From the NCBI GenBank assembly GCA_900316965.1, contig ONEY01000013.1:1-64000 (forward strand): DNA of 64,000 nt, in the 5' to 3' direction. Source of the stretch: an uncultured Bacteroidales bacterium. Lineage in GTDB: Bacteria; Bacteroidota; Bacteroidia; Bacteroidales; P3. Position 1 is the first letter of the stretch; each line of letters begins with the position of its first letter. Shown one piece after another: positions 33,506 through 42,583 of this stretch. The translations under genes were made by a program, and so were the position numbers. The notes under the pieces were generated by a model. It made no database searches, was not told the origin of the DNA, and worked only from the letters and a program-made list of their open reading frames with translations.

Positions 33506-35182
33506 CTAGAATGATGTGGTGAGGCTGAAGGTGAGGCCGTTGCTGGCGGGTACGTTGCGGCAGACGCCTCCTATGCAGATGATGCCTTCGCGTTGTTTGC
33601 CGTAACCTACCTGCAGACGTGTGGCGCCCTTGGTGTAGCCAACGGAAAGGTTGTAGTAGTTGCCAACGCCGTCTTTGTAGGCATATTGGTCGCTGACGGA
33701 GACAAACCATGCGCTGGTGAAGTTGTACTCGACCAATCCCATGATCCAGTCGCCACAGCGCTTGTCGTCGACGATGGGGTCGTAGTGGCTGTCGCTACCC
33801 ATCCACTCGGCTTCGAAACGCAGCACGTTTTTGCGGTTGATCTTCCAGGTTAGGTCGGCGATGGCGACATGGTTGTGGTGTATGTCGCCGGCATGGCCCT
33901 CGACGACGGGGTTGAAGACGACATAGCCGTAGGTGGCTGTGAGTTTGACTTTGGAGCTGAATTTCTTGGCTACTTCGAGCGAAAGGTCGCCGTAGTAGGT
34001 CTCGCCGGTGCCGAAGAAGGTCGAGGTGTAGCCTTCGGTGCCTTTGCCTCCCACAATGGTGGTGTCAAGGCCTTTGATGAGCGACGCGTTGAGGTGGATG
34101 TCGGTACCGTATTTGCCGCCAAGCAAACTCTCTTTCTTGAATTTGTACATGAAATCGGCTTGAAGTCCCATCTCGCCTGTGCTTTGGGTGGCGTAGGGAT
34201 ACATGCTCAGGAAGGCGTAGGTGTGCTGCTTGGTGATGGAAGGGGTGTAGTTGATGTACAGCATCTCGCCGCTGATGGAACGTACGGATTTGAATCCCAT
34301 ATTGTCAACACGCTTGGCTTGGATGTTGGCGCTGAGACCTTTCTGCGAATAGCTGGCGCTGAGCCACAGGGCGTCGCCGTTCTTGTAGATGTAGTTGTTT
34401 ACTATGCTGGGGTCTTGGCTCTTGAAGGCATATTCTGCCTGAAGACCAAAGCCGCCGCGGTTCAAATCCATGCGTACCGACGAGGCGGCGACATTCTTGG
34501 GCAGGTTGAGTTTGAAACCGCTGACGTCGGCGAGGATGGTTTCGTCTTCTTCATATTTGCTCACGAAGGATCCTCCCAGCGAGAAGCGTGTCTTGCTCTC
34601 ACTCCATGCCGATATGATGTCGTTGAAGGAGACTTCGGCGTCCATGCCGCGAACCAATCCTTTGGTGTCCCAAAAATAGCGTTGCTGACCTACCAATCCT
34701 TTGAGGGTCACGCCTTTCCATGGACGGTAGGTGACGTTGACGCCGCGCAGGGCGTTGTCGAGACCTAGATAGCGGTCTTCGTAGGCGCGTAGTGTCATGC
34801 CGCTGCCAAACTGCTCGTAGAAATGACCTGCCGTGACGGCAAATGTCTGTGTCTTGTAGCTGACAAAATAGTTGGCAATACCTTGTCCTGTATATTGGCT
34901 GTTGAAACCCAGCATGGGGCCGAGGTAAGCCTCGTAGCGAAGTCCGGCGCTGAAATTGCCGTTGGTGTAGAGTATGTCGGCTCGGGCGTTGGTGAGTAGT
35001 TTCTCGGGCACGTCGCTGGAGCCAATGATGGTGTCGCGTTTCGACAGCTGTCCGTCAAATTGGACGTTGCCGGTAACATGACCTCCGAGTATGCCCTGTG
35101 CTTTGGCTGTCGCGGGGGCGACGCATTTGAGGACGACGCCAACGGCGGCGAAAGCCAGTATCTTGGCTGTGATTGATTTCAT
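33506..35182 (-). CDS. DUF6029 outer-membrane protein
   Basis: 558 residues. Signal peptide MKSITAKILAFAAVGVVL...AKAQ, then about 520 residues of regular beta strands (YFVSYKTQTFAVTAGHFYEQFG; LRAYEDRYLGLDNALRGV; TYGYVVFNPVVEG) ending LTFSLTTSF with an aromatic last residue. The FYEQFGSGMTLRAYEDR block is characteristic for DUF6029. Probably a large barrel of unknown cargo. Conserved neighbours (TlpA-like upstream, Omp28 downstream with a 38-base gap) suggest a joint envelope role. Confidence 0.85.
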   Translation of the reverse strand: MKSITAKILAFAAVGVVLKCVAPATAKAQGILGGHVTGNVQFDGQLSKRDTIIGSSDVPEKLLTNARADILYTNGNFSAGLRYEAYLGPMLGFNSQYTGQGIANYFVSYKTQTFAVTAGHFYEQFGSGMTLRAYEDRYLGLDNALRGVNVTYRPWKGVTLKGLVGQQRYFWDTKGLVRGMDAEVSFNDIISAWSESKTRFSLGGSFVSKYEEDETILADVSGFKLNLPKNVAASSVRMDLNRGGFGLQAEYAFKSQDPSIVNNYIYKNGDALWLSASYSQKGLSANIQAKRVDNMGFKSVRSISGEMLYINYTPSITKQHTYAFLSMYPYATQSTGEMGLQADFMYKFKKESLLGGKYGTDIHLNASLIKGLDTTIVGGKGTEGYTSTFFGTGETYYGDLSLEVAKKFSSKVKLTATYGYVVFNPVVEGHAGDIHHNHVAIADLTWKINRKNVLRFEAEWMGSDSHYDPIVDDKRCGDWIMGLVEYNFTSAWFVSVSDQYAYKDGVGNYYNLSVGYTKGATRLQVGYGKQREGIICIGGVCRNVPASNGLTFSLTTSF

Positions 35183-35307
35183 GTATCTTGTTGTTATATT
35201 ATGTATTAAATAATATGTCGTAACGACCTGCTGGATTATTGTGTTGTCTGTGGACAGGAAATAATCTTTGGTCGTTCGCTTGCTATCTTATAGTGTGCTG
35301 GTTTGCT

Positions 35308-35817
35308 TTAATCTATCTTTTCTCCTTTGGCGACTTTCTTGACCAATTCGAAGAGCTCTTCCTCGCTGCCGTCGACATAGGATGTGTGCTGCCAAACGAT
35401 TTCGCCTTCACCGTTGATGAGGAATGTGTGGGGCACATTGACGACATTCATGGCGCGCTTAAAGTCTTGGTTTTGGTCGAGATAGACTTCATACTCCCAA
35501 CCATTGCCGTCGACATGGGGTTTCACTTTCGATGCCGAGCGTGAGTCGTCGATGGAGATGGCTACCAGTTTGACGCCTGTCTCTTCTTGCCAATCCTCGT
35601 AAACTTCCTTGATGGCGTTGAGCTCGCGGTTGCAAGGCTTGCACCATGTTGCCCAGAAGCTGATAATCATGGGACGACCGTCGTTTTTGATTATCGAGGT
35701 CTCCACGGTTTTGCCGTCGAGGGTTTTGATGGAGATGTTTTCAGGCACTTTTGCGTTTTGTGACATTGCAAATCCGAAAACAAGCATAGCAGCTAAAAAT
35801 AAGATCGATTTTTTCAT
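35308..35817 (-). CDS. TlpA-type thioredoxin-like disulfide reductase
   Basis: 169 residues. N-terminal signal or anchor (MKKSILFLAAMLVFGFAMSQ), then a thioredoxin fold with active site FWATWCKPCNRE (54-65, CxxC at 59-62), VAISIDDSR and the cis-Pro motif VNVPHTFLING. It reduces disulfides in the periplasm. First gene of the TlpA / DUF6029 / Omp28 set, all on the minus strand. Confidence 0.94.
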   Translation of the reverse strand: MKKSILFLAAMLVFGFAMSQNAKVPENISIKTLDGKTVETSIIKNDGRPMIISFWATWCKPCNRELNAIKEVYEDWQEETGVKLVAISIDDSRSASKVKPHVDGNGWEYEVYLDQNQDFKRAMNVVNVPHTFLINGEGEIVWQHTSYVDGSEEELFELVKKVAKGEKID

Positions 35818-35868
35818 ATCAAATACTGTGTTTTTTTATTGTTCGTTTATTATTTTTTTCTAAAAATG

Positions 35869-35950
35869 TTTTCGTTAAGGTTATCGTTAACGTTAAGGTT
35901 GCCGAAGGCTCGTTTTCGTTAAGGTTAAGGTTAGCGTTAACGTTAATTTT
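35869..35950 (-). repeat. GTTAAC-type hexamer array on the minus side
   Basis: CGTTAAGGTTATCG, GTTAACGTTAAGGTTGCCG, AAGGCTCG and GTTAAGGTTAGCGTTAACG fill the gap between the polyprenyl synthase and the TlpA gene. Read on the minus strand it carries AGCCTTCGGCAACC, the same hairpin word as the 19-29 kb repeats. Confidence 0.75.
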
Positions 35951-35964
35951 TAGTACTTATTATT

Positions 35965-36948
35965 TTATATTTCTTTCAATGATATAGCTAGTTCTTGCAG
36001 CATTTGGCGGTATTTGTTGTCGGGGAAGACTTCGAGCGATGTCAAAGCGCTGTCTATGTATTTGGATAGTACGCGCGACGCCAGCAGAAGTCCGTTGTTT
36101 TCGATGACAAATGCCAATGCCTTGCCCATATTCGTTGGGTCGATTGTCTCGTTGTTGAGTATTTGCAATATGTCGTTGCGATCGTTGGCGCCGCTGTTGC
36201 GTAGTGCCAATATTAGCGGCAGGGTGCAGCGTTTCTCTACTAGGTCGTTGCCTTGGGTTTTGCCCGAGCGCGACGAAGGCATATAGTCGAGGATGTCGTC
36301 GCGTATTTGGAAGGCCATGCCCAGGGCTTCGCCAAATTCCTTGGCGGCAGCGATCCTTCGGTCGTCATCGGTGGAGAATATGGCACCTGCTTGACAACTT
36401 AAAGCGATGAAAACGGCTGTCTTTTTGCGTATTATGTCGAAATATACGCTCTCGTCGATGTCAAATTGTGAGTTGTATTGTTGTTGCAACAACTCGCCTT
36501 CGCTCATCTCGATGACGGTGTTGTTGATGATTTCTGTCACTTTTTTGTTGTCGACTTCGTTGACGGCCATCATCACTTTGGCTAGGAAGTAGTCGCCGGC
36601 AAGTACGGCTACCTTGTTGTTGTAGAGCTTGTTGATGGTGGCTGAGCCGCGTCGCATTTCGGAGCGGTCGACAACATCGTCGTGAAGGAGTGTGCTGTTG
36701 TGTAGCGCCTCGATGGCGGCGGCTATTTTGAAGATGGGGTTGTCTTTTTTGGCCGTGAGGGGAAATCCGCAGCAGCAGGCGCTGAGGAGCATTAGTGTGG
36801 GACGTAGGTGCTTGCCCTGGCGTGCCAGCAAATGGTGCGCAATCTCCTCTAGTATTGTTACTTCCGAACTGTCGGTGAGCTCTTTGTAAGCTGACTGAAA
36901 GTGGGAGAGGATGGGGGTCAATGTTTTTTCTATTTCGGATAGTTGCAT
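35965..36948 (-). CDS. Polyprenyl diphosphate synthase (all-trans)
   Basis: 327 residues. First Asp-rich motif LLHDDVVDRSEMRRG (88-102) and second IRDDILDY (215-222), with GKHLRP (45-50) and GDYFLAKVM. These are the metal- and diphosphate-binding motifs of long-chain trans-isoprenyl synthases that make the side chain of menaquinone. The product length cannot be set from the sequence. Its start is 14 bases from the PaaI gene end, so they are likely co-transcribed. Confidence 0.94.
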   Translation of the reverse strand: MQLSEIEKTLTPILSHFQSAYKELTDSSEVTILEEIAHHLLARQGKHLRPTLMLLSACCCGFPLTAKKDNPIFKIAAAIEALHNSTLLHDDVVDRSEMRRGSATINKLYNNKVAVLAGDYFLAKVMMAVNEVDNKKVTEIINNTVIEMSEGELLQQQYNSQFDIDESVYFDIIRKKTAVFIALSCQAGAIFSTDDDRRIAAAKEFGEALGMAFQIRDDILDYMPSSRSGKTQGNDLVEKRCTLPLILALRNSGANDRNDILQILNNETIDPTNMGKALAFVIENNGLLLASRVLSKYIDSALTSLEVFPDNKYRQMLQELAISLKEI

Positions 36949-36962
36949 GGGTAGTTGGTTTG

Positions 36963-37403
36963 TCAGAAGTTGGAGGTTGGTATTCGCGCCCCTGTCGTGG
37001 TTATCAGGGCGATGTGGCGTTGGCTCTCATCGATGATGTCTATCTCGAAGACGGCTTGTGTGCGACCTTGTTTGATGCATTTTGACGTGGCTGTAAGCTT
37101 GTCGCCTTTCGTGGCGTTGAGGAAGTGTATTGTCGATGTTGATGACACCCACTCTAATGTCGGCTCTTCGCTGCTGGTGGTGGCGAGGAGGCCGCTGTTG
37201 GCGGCAATGGCAAAGGTGAAGTCGGCCAGGGTGAAGATTACGCCTCCCATCACGGCTCCTCGCGCGTTGCGATGACATTGTGCCAATTGCAGCGTACAGA
37301 TGGTGCTGTCGCGCCTTACCGTCTCTATTGTTATGCCGGTAAGTTCGGTGGCATATTTGTCGTCGGCAAAGACTTTGCGCGCTCTTTGGGTTAGTTCGTC
37401 CAT
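36963..37403 (-). CDS. PaaI-type hotdog thioesterase
   Basis: 146 residues from the ATG at 37401-37403 (a TTG two codons before is the only earlier start). The hotdog signature is CHRNARGAVMGGVIFTLADFTFAIAAN with the catalytic HNxxGxxHGG-like stretch changed to RNARGAVMGG and an Asp in LADFTFA. PaaI enzymes hydrolyse acyl-CoA thioesters; the substrate is unknown. Encoded between dapA and the polyprenyl synthase gene on the same strand. Confidence 0.88.
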   Translation of the reverse strand: MDELTQRARKVFADDKYATELTGITIETVRRDSTICTLQLAQCHRNARGAVMGGVIFTLADFTFAIAANSGLLATTSSEEPTLEWVSSTSTIHFLNATKGDKLTATSKCIKQGRTQAVFEIDIIDESQRHIALITTTGARIPTSNF

Positions 37404-37431
37404 CGACAATTGTTATGTTTGTTGTTGTCTT

Positions 37432-38313
37432 TTACTGTATTGAGAGTTCTTTGAGTTTGTTGTACAGCACCTTAGACACTTTGGTCAGGGGGAGTCGCAG
37501 CTGGTTCATAATGCGACCTTCGATTTCGAGAAGGGCTTTGATGCCGCCGGGATTGCCCTCTTCGAAGATGGCATGCATTAGTGGCAGCATGCTGTAGTGG
37601 ATGGGGAGTGCTTTCTTCATGTCGCCTTTGAGGGCATAATGCACCATGTCGGACATCTCTTTGGGTCGTGCGTTGGCAATAACGGATATCACTCCCGAGG
37701 CTCCCATGGCGATCATGGGAAGGGTGAGGGCGTCGTCGCCGGAGATGACTTTGAAACCTGCCGGTTTGCAACGCAGAATCTCCATGATTTGCTGCATGTT
37801 GCCCGAGGCCTCTTTGATGCCGATGATGTTGGAGTTCTCTTCGGCGAGCTGGAGGGTGGTTTCGGCGGCAAGGTTGCACGAGGTGCGACCGGGCACGTTG
37901 TAGAGTACTACTGGTACCGGCGACGCGTCGGCAATGCTTTTGAAATGCTCTACCAATCCTCGCTGCTGGGGCTTGTTGTAGTAGGGGGTTACGGATAGTA
38001 TGGCGCCGATGCCGTCAAAGTTGGTTTGGCTTATGACGTCGGTGACGGCGCGTGTGTTGTTGCCTCCCATGCCTAGCATGATGGGCACTCGGTTGTTGAC
38101 GCTTTCGACAATAAACTGCAGAAGTGCTGTGCGTTCGCTTTCTGTCATCGTGGCTGCCTCGCTGGTGGTGCCTAGCGCCACAATATAATCTACTCCTGAG
38201 TTGATGACATAGTCAATCAGCTGTTCCAGTTTACTGAAATCTATGGTTTCCTGTTTTCTGAAAGGCGTTATCAGAGCAACACCTGTTCCTACAAATGGAT
38301 CTTTCTTTGCCAT
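37432..38313 (-). CDS. dapA: 4-hydroxy-tetrahydrodipicolinate synthase
   Basis: 293 residues, normal length. GTTSE (48-52) binds pyruvate, YNVPGRT (138-144) gives the catalytic Tyr, and IIGIKEASG (163-171) the Schiff-base Lys167. It condenses pyruvate with aspartate semialdehyde in lysine/diaminopimelate biosynthesis. First gene of a dapA / PaaI / polyprenyl synthase group on the minus strand. Confidence 0.96.
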   Translation of the reverse strand: MAKKDPFVGTGVALITPFRKQETIDFSKLEQLIDYVINSGVDYIVALGTTSEAATMTESERTALLQFIVESVNNRVPIMLGMGGNNTRAVTDVISQTNFDGIGAILSVTPYYNKPQQRGLVEHFKSIADASPVPVVLYNVPGRTSCNLAAETTLQLAEENSNIIGIKEASGNMQQIMEILRCKPAGFKVISGDDALTLPMIAMGASGVISVIANARPKEMSDMVHYALKGDMKKALPIHYSMLPLMHAIFEEGNPGGIKALLEIEGRIMNQLRLPLTKVSKVLYNKLKELSIQ

Positions 38314-38454
38314 ATTGATGTTTTCGTTTTTAGGGTTTTTGCTATAATTTTATGGCTTTAGCTTTACTTTAACTTATAGCCATTAAAATGTAATTTCTCA
38401 GTTGATTATATTGTATTTTATAATTTGTTTCACTCTCTATTTGCTCTATTTGCG

Positions 38455-38697
38455 CGACAGATCTTGGTCGATCTTTTTTGCTGCTTGTCGTCCGGCGCCT
38501 TTTCAATTATTTATATTTTATATAAATATTTTTTATTCTTTATTTATTCGACAGATCTTGGTCGATCTTTTTTGCTGCTTGTCGTCCGGCGCCTTTTTAA
38601 TTATTTATATTTTATATAAATATATTTTATTCTTTATTTATGCGACAGATCTTGGTCGATCTTTTTTGCTGCCTGGCGTCCGGCACCCATTGCAAGA
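38455..38697 (-). repeat. Three 94-bp tandem copies of the 3-prime end of the NfnAB-like gene
   Basis: CGACAGATCTTGGTCGATCT starts at 38455, 38549 and 38643, exactly 94 bases apart. The third copy is the real end of the gene at 38634-40934 (codons for GRQAAKKIDQDLSHK). The other two reproduce about 48 bases of coding end plus an AT-rich spacer (TTATTTATATTTTATATAAA). Copies 1 and 2 share changes against the gene (CTTGTCGTCCGGCGCC in place of CCTGGCGTCCGGCACC), so they have drifted or duplicated again after the first event. Confidence 0.9.
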
Positions 38698-40934
38698 ATT
38701 ACTGTTGCGGCTCCGCTAACGGCGTCGCCACCGGCATAAACGTTGGGTCGCGAGGTGGCGCACTCGTCGTCGGCAATGATTCCGCCCCATTTCTCGGTGT
38801 CCAAACCTGGGGTGGTGTTTTTGATAAGTGGGTTGGGACTTGTGCCCAAAGCGACGATGAGGTTGTCGAAACTCATCTCTTTTTCGCTGCCTTCGATGAC
38901 TTGGAAGCTGCGACGTCCCGATGCGTCGACATCGCCCATGGCCATGCTAACGACTACAACACCAGCCATGTTGCCGTTGCCGTCGTCGACGACTTTGACG
39001 GGGTTGGTGAGGAAGCAGAACTCGATACCTTCCTCTTTGGCGTGGTGAACCTCTTCTTTGCGCGCGGGCATGTCTTCCTCGTCGCGGCGATAGATGACGG
39101 TGACTTCGCATCCTAGGCGTCGTGCTGTGCGTGCGGCGTCCATGGCTACGTTGCCGCCTCCCACTACGGCCACTCGCTTGCCAAGCACTATGGGGGTGTC
39201 GTACCCTTTGTCGTAGCCGTGCATGAGGTTGGTGCGTGTGAGCAGCTCGTTGGCTGAGGTTACTCCGACGAGGGTTTCGCCAGGTATGTTCAAAAACTTT
39301 GGCAATCCCGCTCCGCTGGCGATATAGATGGCTTCGTATCCATGTTTGGTCATGAGGTCGTCGATGGTGACTGTGCGTCCCACGATGACGTTGGTGATGA
39401 TTTCGACTCCGAGCTTTTTGAGGTTTTCTATCTCGGGTTCAACGATTTTCTGTTTGGGAAGACGAAACTCGGGTATGCCGTAGACGAGTACGCCACCGGC
39501 ATGTTGGAGGGCTTCGAAAATGGTCACTTTGTAACCTTTCCTGGCCAAATCGCCCGCACAGGTCAACCCTGAAGGACCGCTGCCGATGACGGCAACTTTC
39601 TTGCCGTTGGTTTTGCATGCCTCGTGGGCTTGCTTGACAACTTCTTCGTCGCTGCCGCCATGCGACCTCTTCCAGTCGGCGACAAAGCGCTCGAGGGCGC
39701 CTATGGCTATGGGTTGGCCTTTGACTCCAAGCAGGCAGGAGCCTTCGCATTGCATCTCCTGCGGACATACTCGTCCGCATACCGCCGGCAAGGCGGAGTC
39801 TTCGGCTATGATGTGGCTGGCTTTCTCAAAGTTACGCTCTTTGATGGCGGCGATGAATTCGGGTATTTTGATTCCAACGGGGCATTTGCCTACGCACATG
39901 GGCTTCTTGCAATGGAGGCAACGATGGGCTTCGGCTACGGCTTGCTCTTCGCTAAAGCCTAGCGACACTTCGTCGAAATTGTGTATTCTCTCTTTGGGAT
40001 CTTGCTCGAGGGGTTTTTGCCGCTCTTTGGCGGCTTCGGTTTCTAGCTGACTCTCAACGGCATGGGTGAGGTTGCAGCGGTGACCTTCCTCGCTGGTGGC
40101 TATACGGTATTTCTTGGCGTCGGGACGCGCAAGGCGTTTCATGGCGCCGTCGAAGTCGACAAGGTGACCGTCGAATTCGGGCCCGTCGACGCAGGTGAAT
40201 TTCACCTTGCCTCCTACTGTTGTGCGGCAGGCGCCACACATGCCTGTGCCGTCGACCATCATGGAGTTGAGCGACACAATGGTGGGTAGGTCGTAGTTTT
40301 TGGTGAGCAACGAGACAAACTTCATCATGGGCAGCGGACCTATGGCTACGCAGCAGGTGTAGCGGACGCCGCTTTCGACGAGTTCTTTGATCTTGTCGGT
40401 GACCAAACCGTGCTGGCCGTAGGAACCATCGTCGGTCATAATGTACAGGTTGTCGCACACTTTGGACATTTTGTCCTCAAAAAAGAGTAGGCCTCGGTTG
40501 CGTGCGCCTATTATCACGTCGCATGCGATACCATTCTCATGCGCCCATTTGGCTTGTGGATAGATGGGCGCCGTGCCTACACCGCCAGCAACAAAGAGTA
40601 TTCTTTTCTCCTCGCCCTTGCTCCATGCGTCGAGTTTGGCGCTGTCCATAATCTCGCCTTTGTTGCCCAGAGGTCCCACTATGGTGAAGATGCTGTCGCC
40701 TTCGTTGAGTGCGGCAAGTCTTTGTGTCGACTCGCCAACAATCTGGAAAACAATGGTGACGCTGTCTCTCTCCTTGTCGATGTCGCAGATGGTGAGGGGC
40801 ACGCGCTCGCCTTTGTCGTGTGGTATGACGATGACAAATTGTCCTGGTTTCCCCGATTGGGCAATCCAAGGTGTCTCGATGTCCATCAGGACAATGTTCT
40901 CGGTCAATTGTTCGCGGTGTAGTATCTTATACAT
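38634..40934 (-). CDS. NfnAB-type fusion: ferredoxin-NADP reductase domain plus glutamate-synthase-small-subunit-like domain
   Basis: 766 residues. Residues 1 to about 280 are a PyrK/NfnA-like FAD/NAD module (LFVAGGVGTAPIYPQ) with a 2Fe-2S Cys cluster (GMCGACRTTVGGKVKFTC). Residues about 310-766 resemble GltD/NfnB: Cys clusters RCLHCKKPMCVGKCP and CGRVCPQEMQCEGSC, FAD site VIGSGPSGLTCAGDLA, NADPH site VVGGGNVAMDAARTARRLG, and NVYAGGDAVSGAATVI. In one chain this matches the fused NADH-dependent ferredoxin:NADP+ oxidoreductase of Bacteroidetes, often named as a dihydroorotate-dehydrogenase/glutamate-synthase fusion. It would link ferredoxin, NADH and NADPH pools in an anaerobe. Its 3-prime end has been tandemly duplicated downstream. 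Confidence 0.92.
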   Translation of the reverse strand: MYKILHREQLTENIVLMDIETPWIAQSGKPGQFVIVIPHDKGERVPLTICDIDKERDSVTIVFQIVGESTQRLAALNEGDSIFTIVGPLGNKGEIMDSAKLDAWSKGEEKRILFVAGGVGTAPIYPQAKWAHENGIACDVIIGARNRGLLFFEDKMSKVCDNLYIMTDDGSYGQHGLVTDKIKELVESGVRYTCCVAIGPLPMMKFVSLLTKNYDLPTIVSLNSMMVDGTGMCGACRTTVGGKVKFTCVDGPEFDGHLVDFDGAMKRLARPDAKKYRIATSEEGHRCNLTHAVESQLETEAAKERQKPLEQDPKERIHNFDEVSLGFSEEQAVAEAHRCLHCKKPMCVGKCPVGIKIPEFIAAIKERNFEKASHIIAEDSALPAVCGRVCPQEMQCEGSCLLGVKGQPIAIGALERFVADWKRSHGGSDEEVVKQAHEACKTNGKKVAVIGSGPSGLTCAGDLARKGYKVTIFEALQHAGGVLVYGIPEFRLPKQKIVEPEIENLKKLGVEIITNVIVGRTVTIDDLMTKHGYEAIYIASGAGLPKFLNIPGETLVGVTSANELLTRTNLMHGYDKGYDTPIVLGKRVAVVGGGNVAMDAARTARRLGCEVTVIYRRDEEDMPARKEEVHHAKEEGIEFCFLTNPVKVVDDGNGNMAGVVVVSMAMGDVDASGRRSFQVIEGSEKEMSFDNLIVALGTSPNPLIKNTTPGLDTEKWGGIIADDECATSRPNVYAGGDAVSGAATVILAMGAGRQAAKKIDQDLSHK

Positions 40935-40994
40935 GATGATCTGGTTTTGGTCGTGTTAATGACTATGGAATAGTGGATAATGAATGGGGTGGGG

Positions 40995-41573
40995 TTATCT
41001 CCGCAACAGGCGGTCGATGTATGCTACTTGACGATGGCGGGGGTTGCCTTCGTAGTTGAGGATGACATAGTCGGCAAGGTCCATCTTCTCCTCGGCCGAC
41101 ATCTGGTTGCGCATTCTCGCTTCTAGGATGTCGCGACCTACGCCGTCTCTGATTTCCAATCTTTTGAGACGCTCTTCTTTTTCGAGATACACGGCGACGA
41201 CTTTGTCAAGGTGGCGCTGAAGCCCGTATTCGAAGATGATGGCCGACTCGAGTATCACATATTCAGCCTTCTGCTGACTTGCCCATGTTTGGAAGTCGTT
41301 CATGACTCGGGGATGTACCAATGCGTTGAGGGCTTGCAGCTTGGCTTTGTCGTTGAAAACGATGGAGGCTATTCTCTTTTTGTCGACATTGCCTTGTGGG
41401 TCGAAGACTTCGTCGCCAAGCAAGTTGGCTACCGATTTGAGAAACTCGGGCTCGTTGTAATAGCTTGCCGCATGGGTGTCGGCAATGAAGCAGGGTACGC
41501 CTATCTCCTCAAAGACATGCAACACTGTGGTTTTGCCACAGCCAATACCTCCTGTGAGTCCTACAAGTGTCAT
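40995..41573 (-). CDS. coaE: Dephospho-CoA kinase
   Basis: 192 residues. P-loop GLTGGIGCGKTT (5-16), the CoA-binding FIADTHAA region and VHPRV, and a lid RLKRLEIRDG. It phosphorylates dephospho-CoA in the last step of CoA biosynthesis. Start overlaps the YbbR-like gene end by four bases; part of the nusB / DUF1573 / yajC / ybbR / coaE set common in Bacteroidales. Confidence 0.96.
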   Translation of the reverse strand: MTLVGLTGGIGCGKTTVLHVFEEIGVPCFIADTHAASYYNEPEFLKSVANLLGDEVFDPQGNVDKKRIASIVFNDKAKLQALNALVHPRVMNDFQTWASQQKAEYVILESAIIFEYGLQRHLDKVVAVYLEKEERLKRLEIRDGVGRDILEARMRNQMSAEEKMDLADYVILNYEGNPRHRQVAYIDRLLRR

Positions 41574-42562
41574 TCTATTGCTATGAATTGTATTTTGTTA
41601 GGCTTGATGTCTTTGATTTTTACTTTAGATGGGAACGAGGTTACCACGGCTCGAAAACTCTGGTTTGAGTCGCTCTCTTTGACGGCGTTGACGACAAAGG
41701 CGTCGGTGTTGATGTTGCTGTATTCGTTCTCGGGCACGAGATAGGTTACCGTGACGTGTGTGGGGTAGAGGTTGAGCTTTATGGAGGATGTTATGCCTAT
41801 GGCTTTTCTGTCGACATTGACGGGCAGGGTGATGTCTTTCTCTATGAATCGCTCAACGGGAAGATAGACTTTGATGCTCTTGGTGGATATCCTGAGGTCG
41901 GAATAACGCTCCCACACGGGTTCGAGGGCGACAAGGTAGGTGCCACTTTCGCTTATGTTTCTAACCACTTGGCGGCGTGCTTTAAGGGCGTCTATCTTGT
42001 CGAGCGACGCTTTGCTGCCGTACAGCACTATGCTGTCGGGCGCTATGCGTGGCTCGCCGTTGAGGCCGGCCATACCGTCAAATTGAAACTCGACATTGGA
42101 TATGTCGGGACGGAAGGTACGGCTTTCGCGTTCGGCAAAGCGTATTTTGAGCTCCTTGGCAATGGGGACAATGTCGGTGACGCCTTTCAAATCTATCTGT
42201 TTGCGAATGCTGTCGAGATACTCTTCGGTGTTGAAAACCAACTTGTAGCCGTTGTTGACAACATGCTTGCTTAGCTGCTTGTCGGATTTTAGGATTTGGG
42301 AGGCGTCGAGATGGATGCTCTTTTTTTTGCGGTCGCGGTTGAAGGCGCGAAATCCGTTGCTGGTTATGTCTATCGCTATCTCGCTGTCTTGCTCGATGAT
42401 GGCGTATTTGGCTGTGTCGATGCCGTCGAAACATAATTCAAAGCTCTCTCTATATCTGTTTGGTTCAGACATAGAGGATACCACCCATATTATAAAGATG
42501 GCGAAAACGGAGAAGAGGAACCCTCTTGAACGTTTTAACAAGAGCTTTAAATTATGTCTCAT
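41570..42562 (-). CDS. YbbR-like (CdaR-type) domain protein
   Basis: 330 residues. One N-terminal membrane helix (GFLFSVFAIFIIWVVSSM) then extracytoplasmic beta domains with the YbbR pattern: VLYGSKASLDKIDALKAR (P-x-x-V-x-x-x-G-x-x-x-x-i) and VNVDRKAIGI. In Firmicutes the homologue CdaR controls the diadenylate cyclase; in Bacteroidetes the same family is linked to coaE and yajC and its role is not shown. Overlaps coaE by four bases. Confidence 0.88.
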   Translation of the reverse strand: MRHNLKLLLKRSRGFLFSVFAIFIIWVVSSMSEPNRYRESFELCFDGIDTAKYAIIEQDSEIAIDITSNGFRAFNRDRKKKSIHLDASQILKSDKQLSKHVVNNGYKLVFNTEEYLDSIRKQIDLKGVTDIVPIAKELKIRFAERESRTFRPDISNVEFQFDGMAGLNGEPRIAPDSIVLYGSKASLDKIDALKARRQVVRNISESGTYLVALEPVWERYSDLRISTKSIKVYLPVERFIEKDITLPVNVDRKAIGITSSIKLNLYPTHVTVTYLVPENEYSNINTDAFVVNAVKESDSNQSFRAVVTSFPSKVKIKDIKPNKIQFIAIE

Positions 42563-42583
42563 CGATGATTGTAAAACAGAGTG

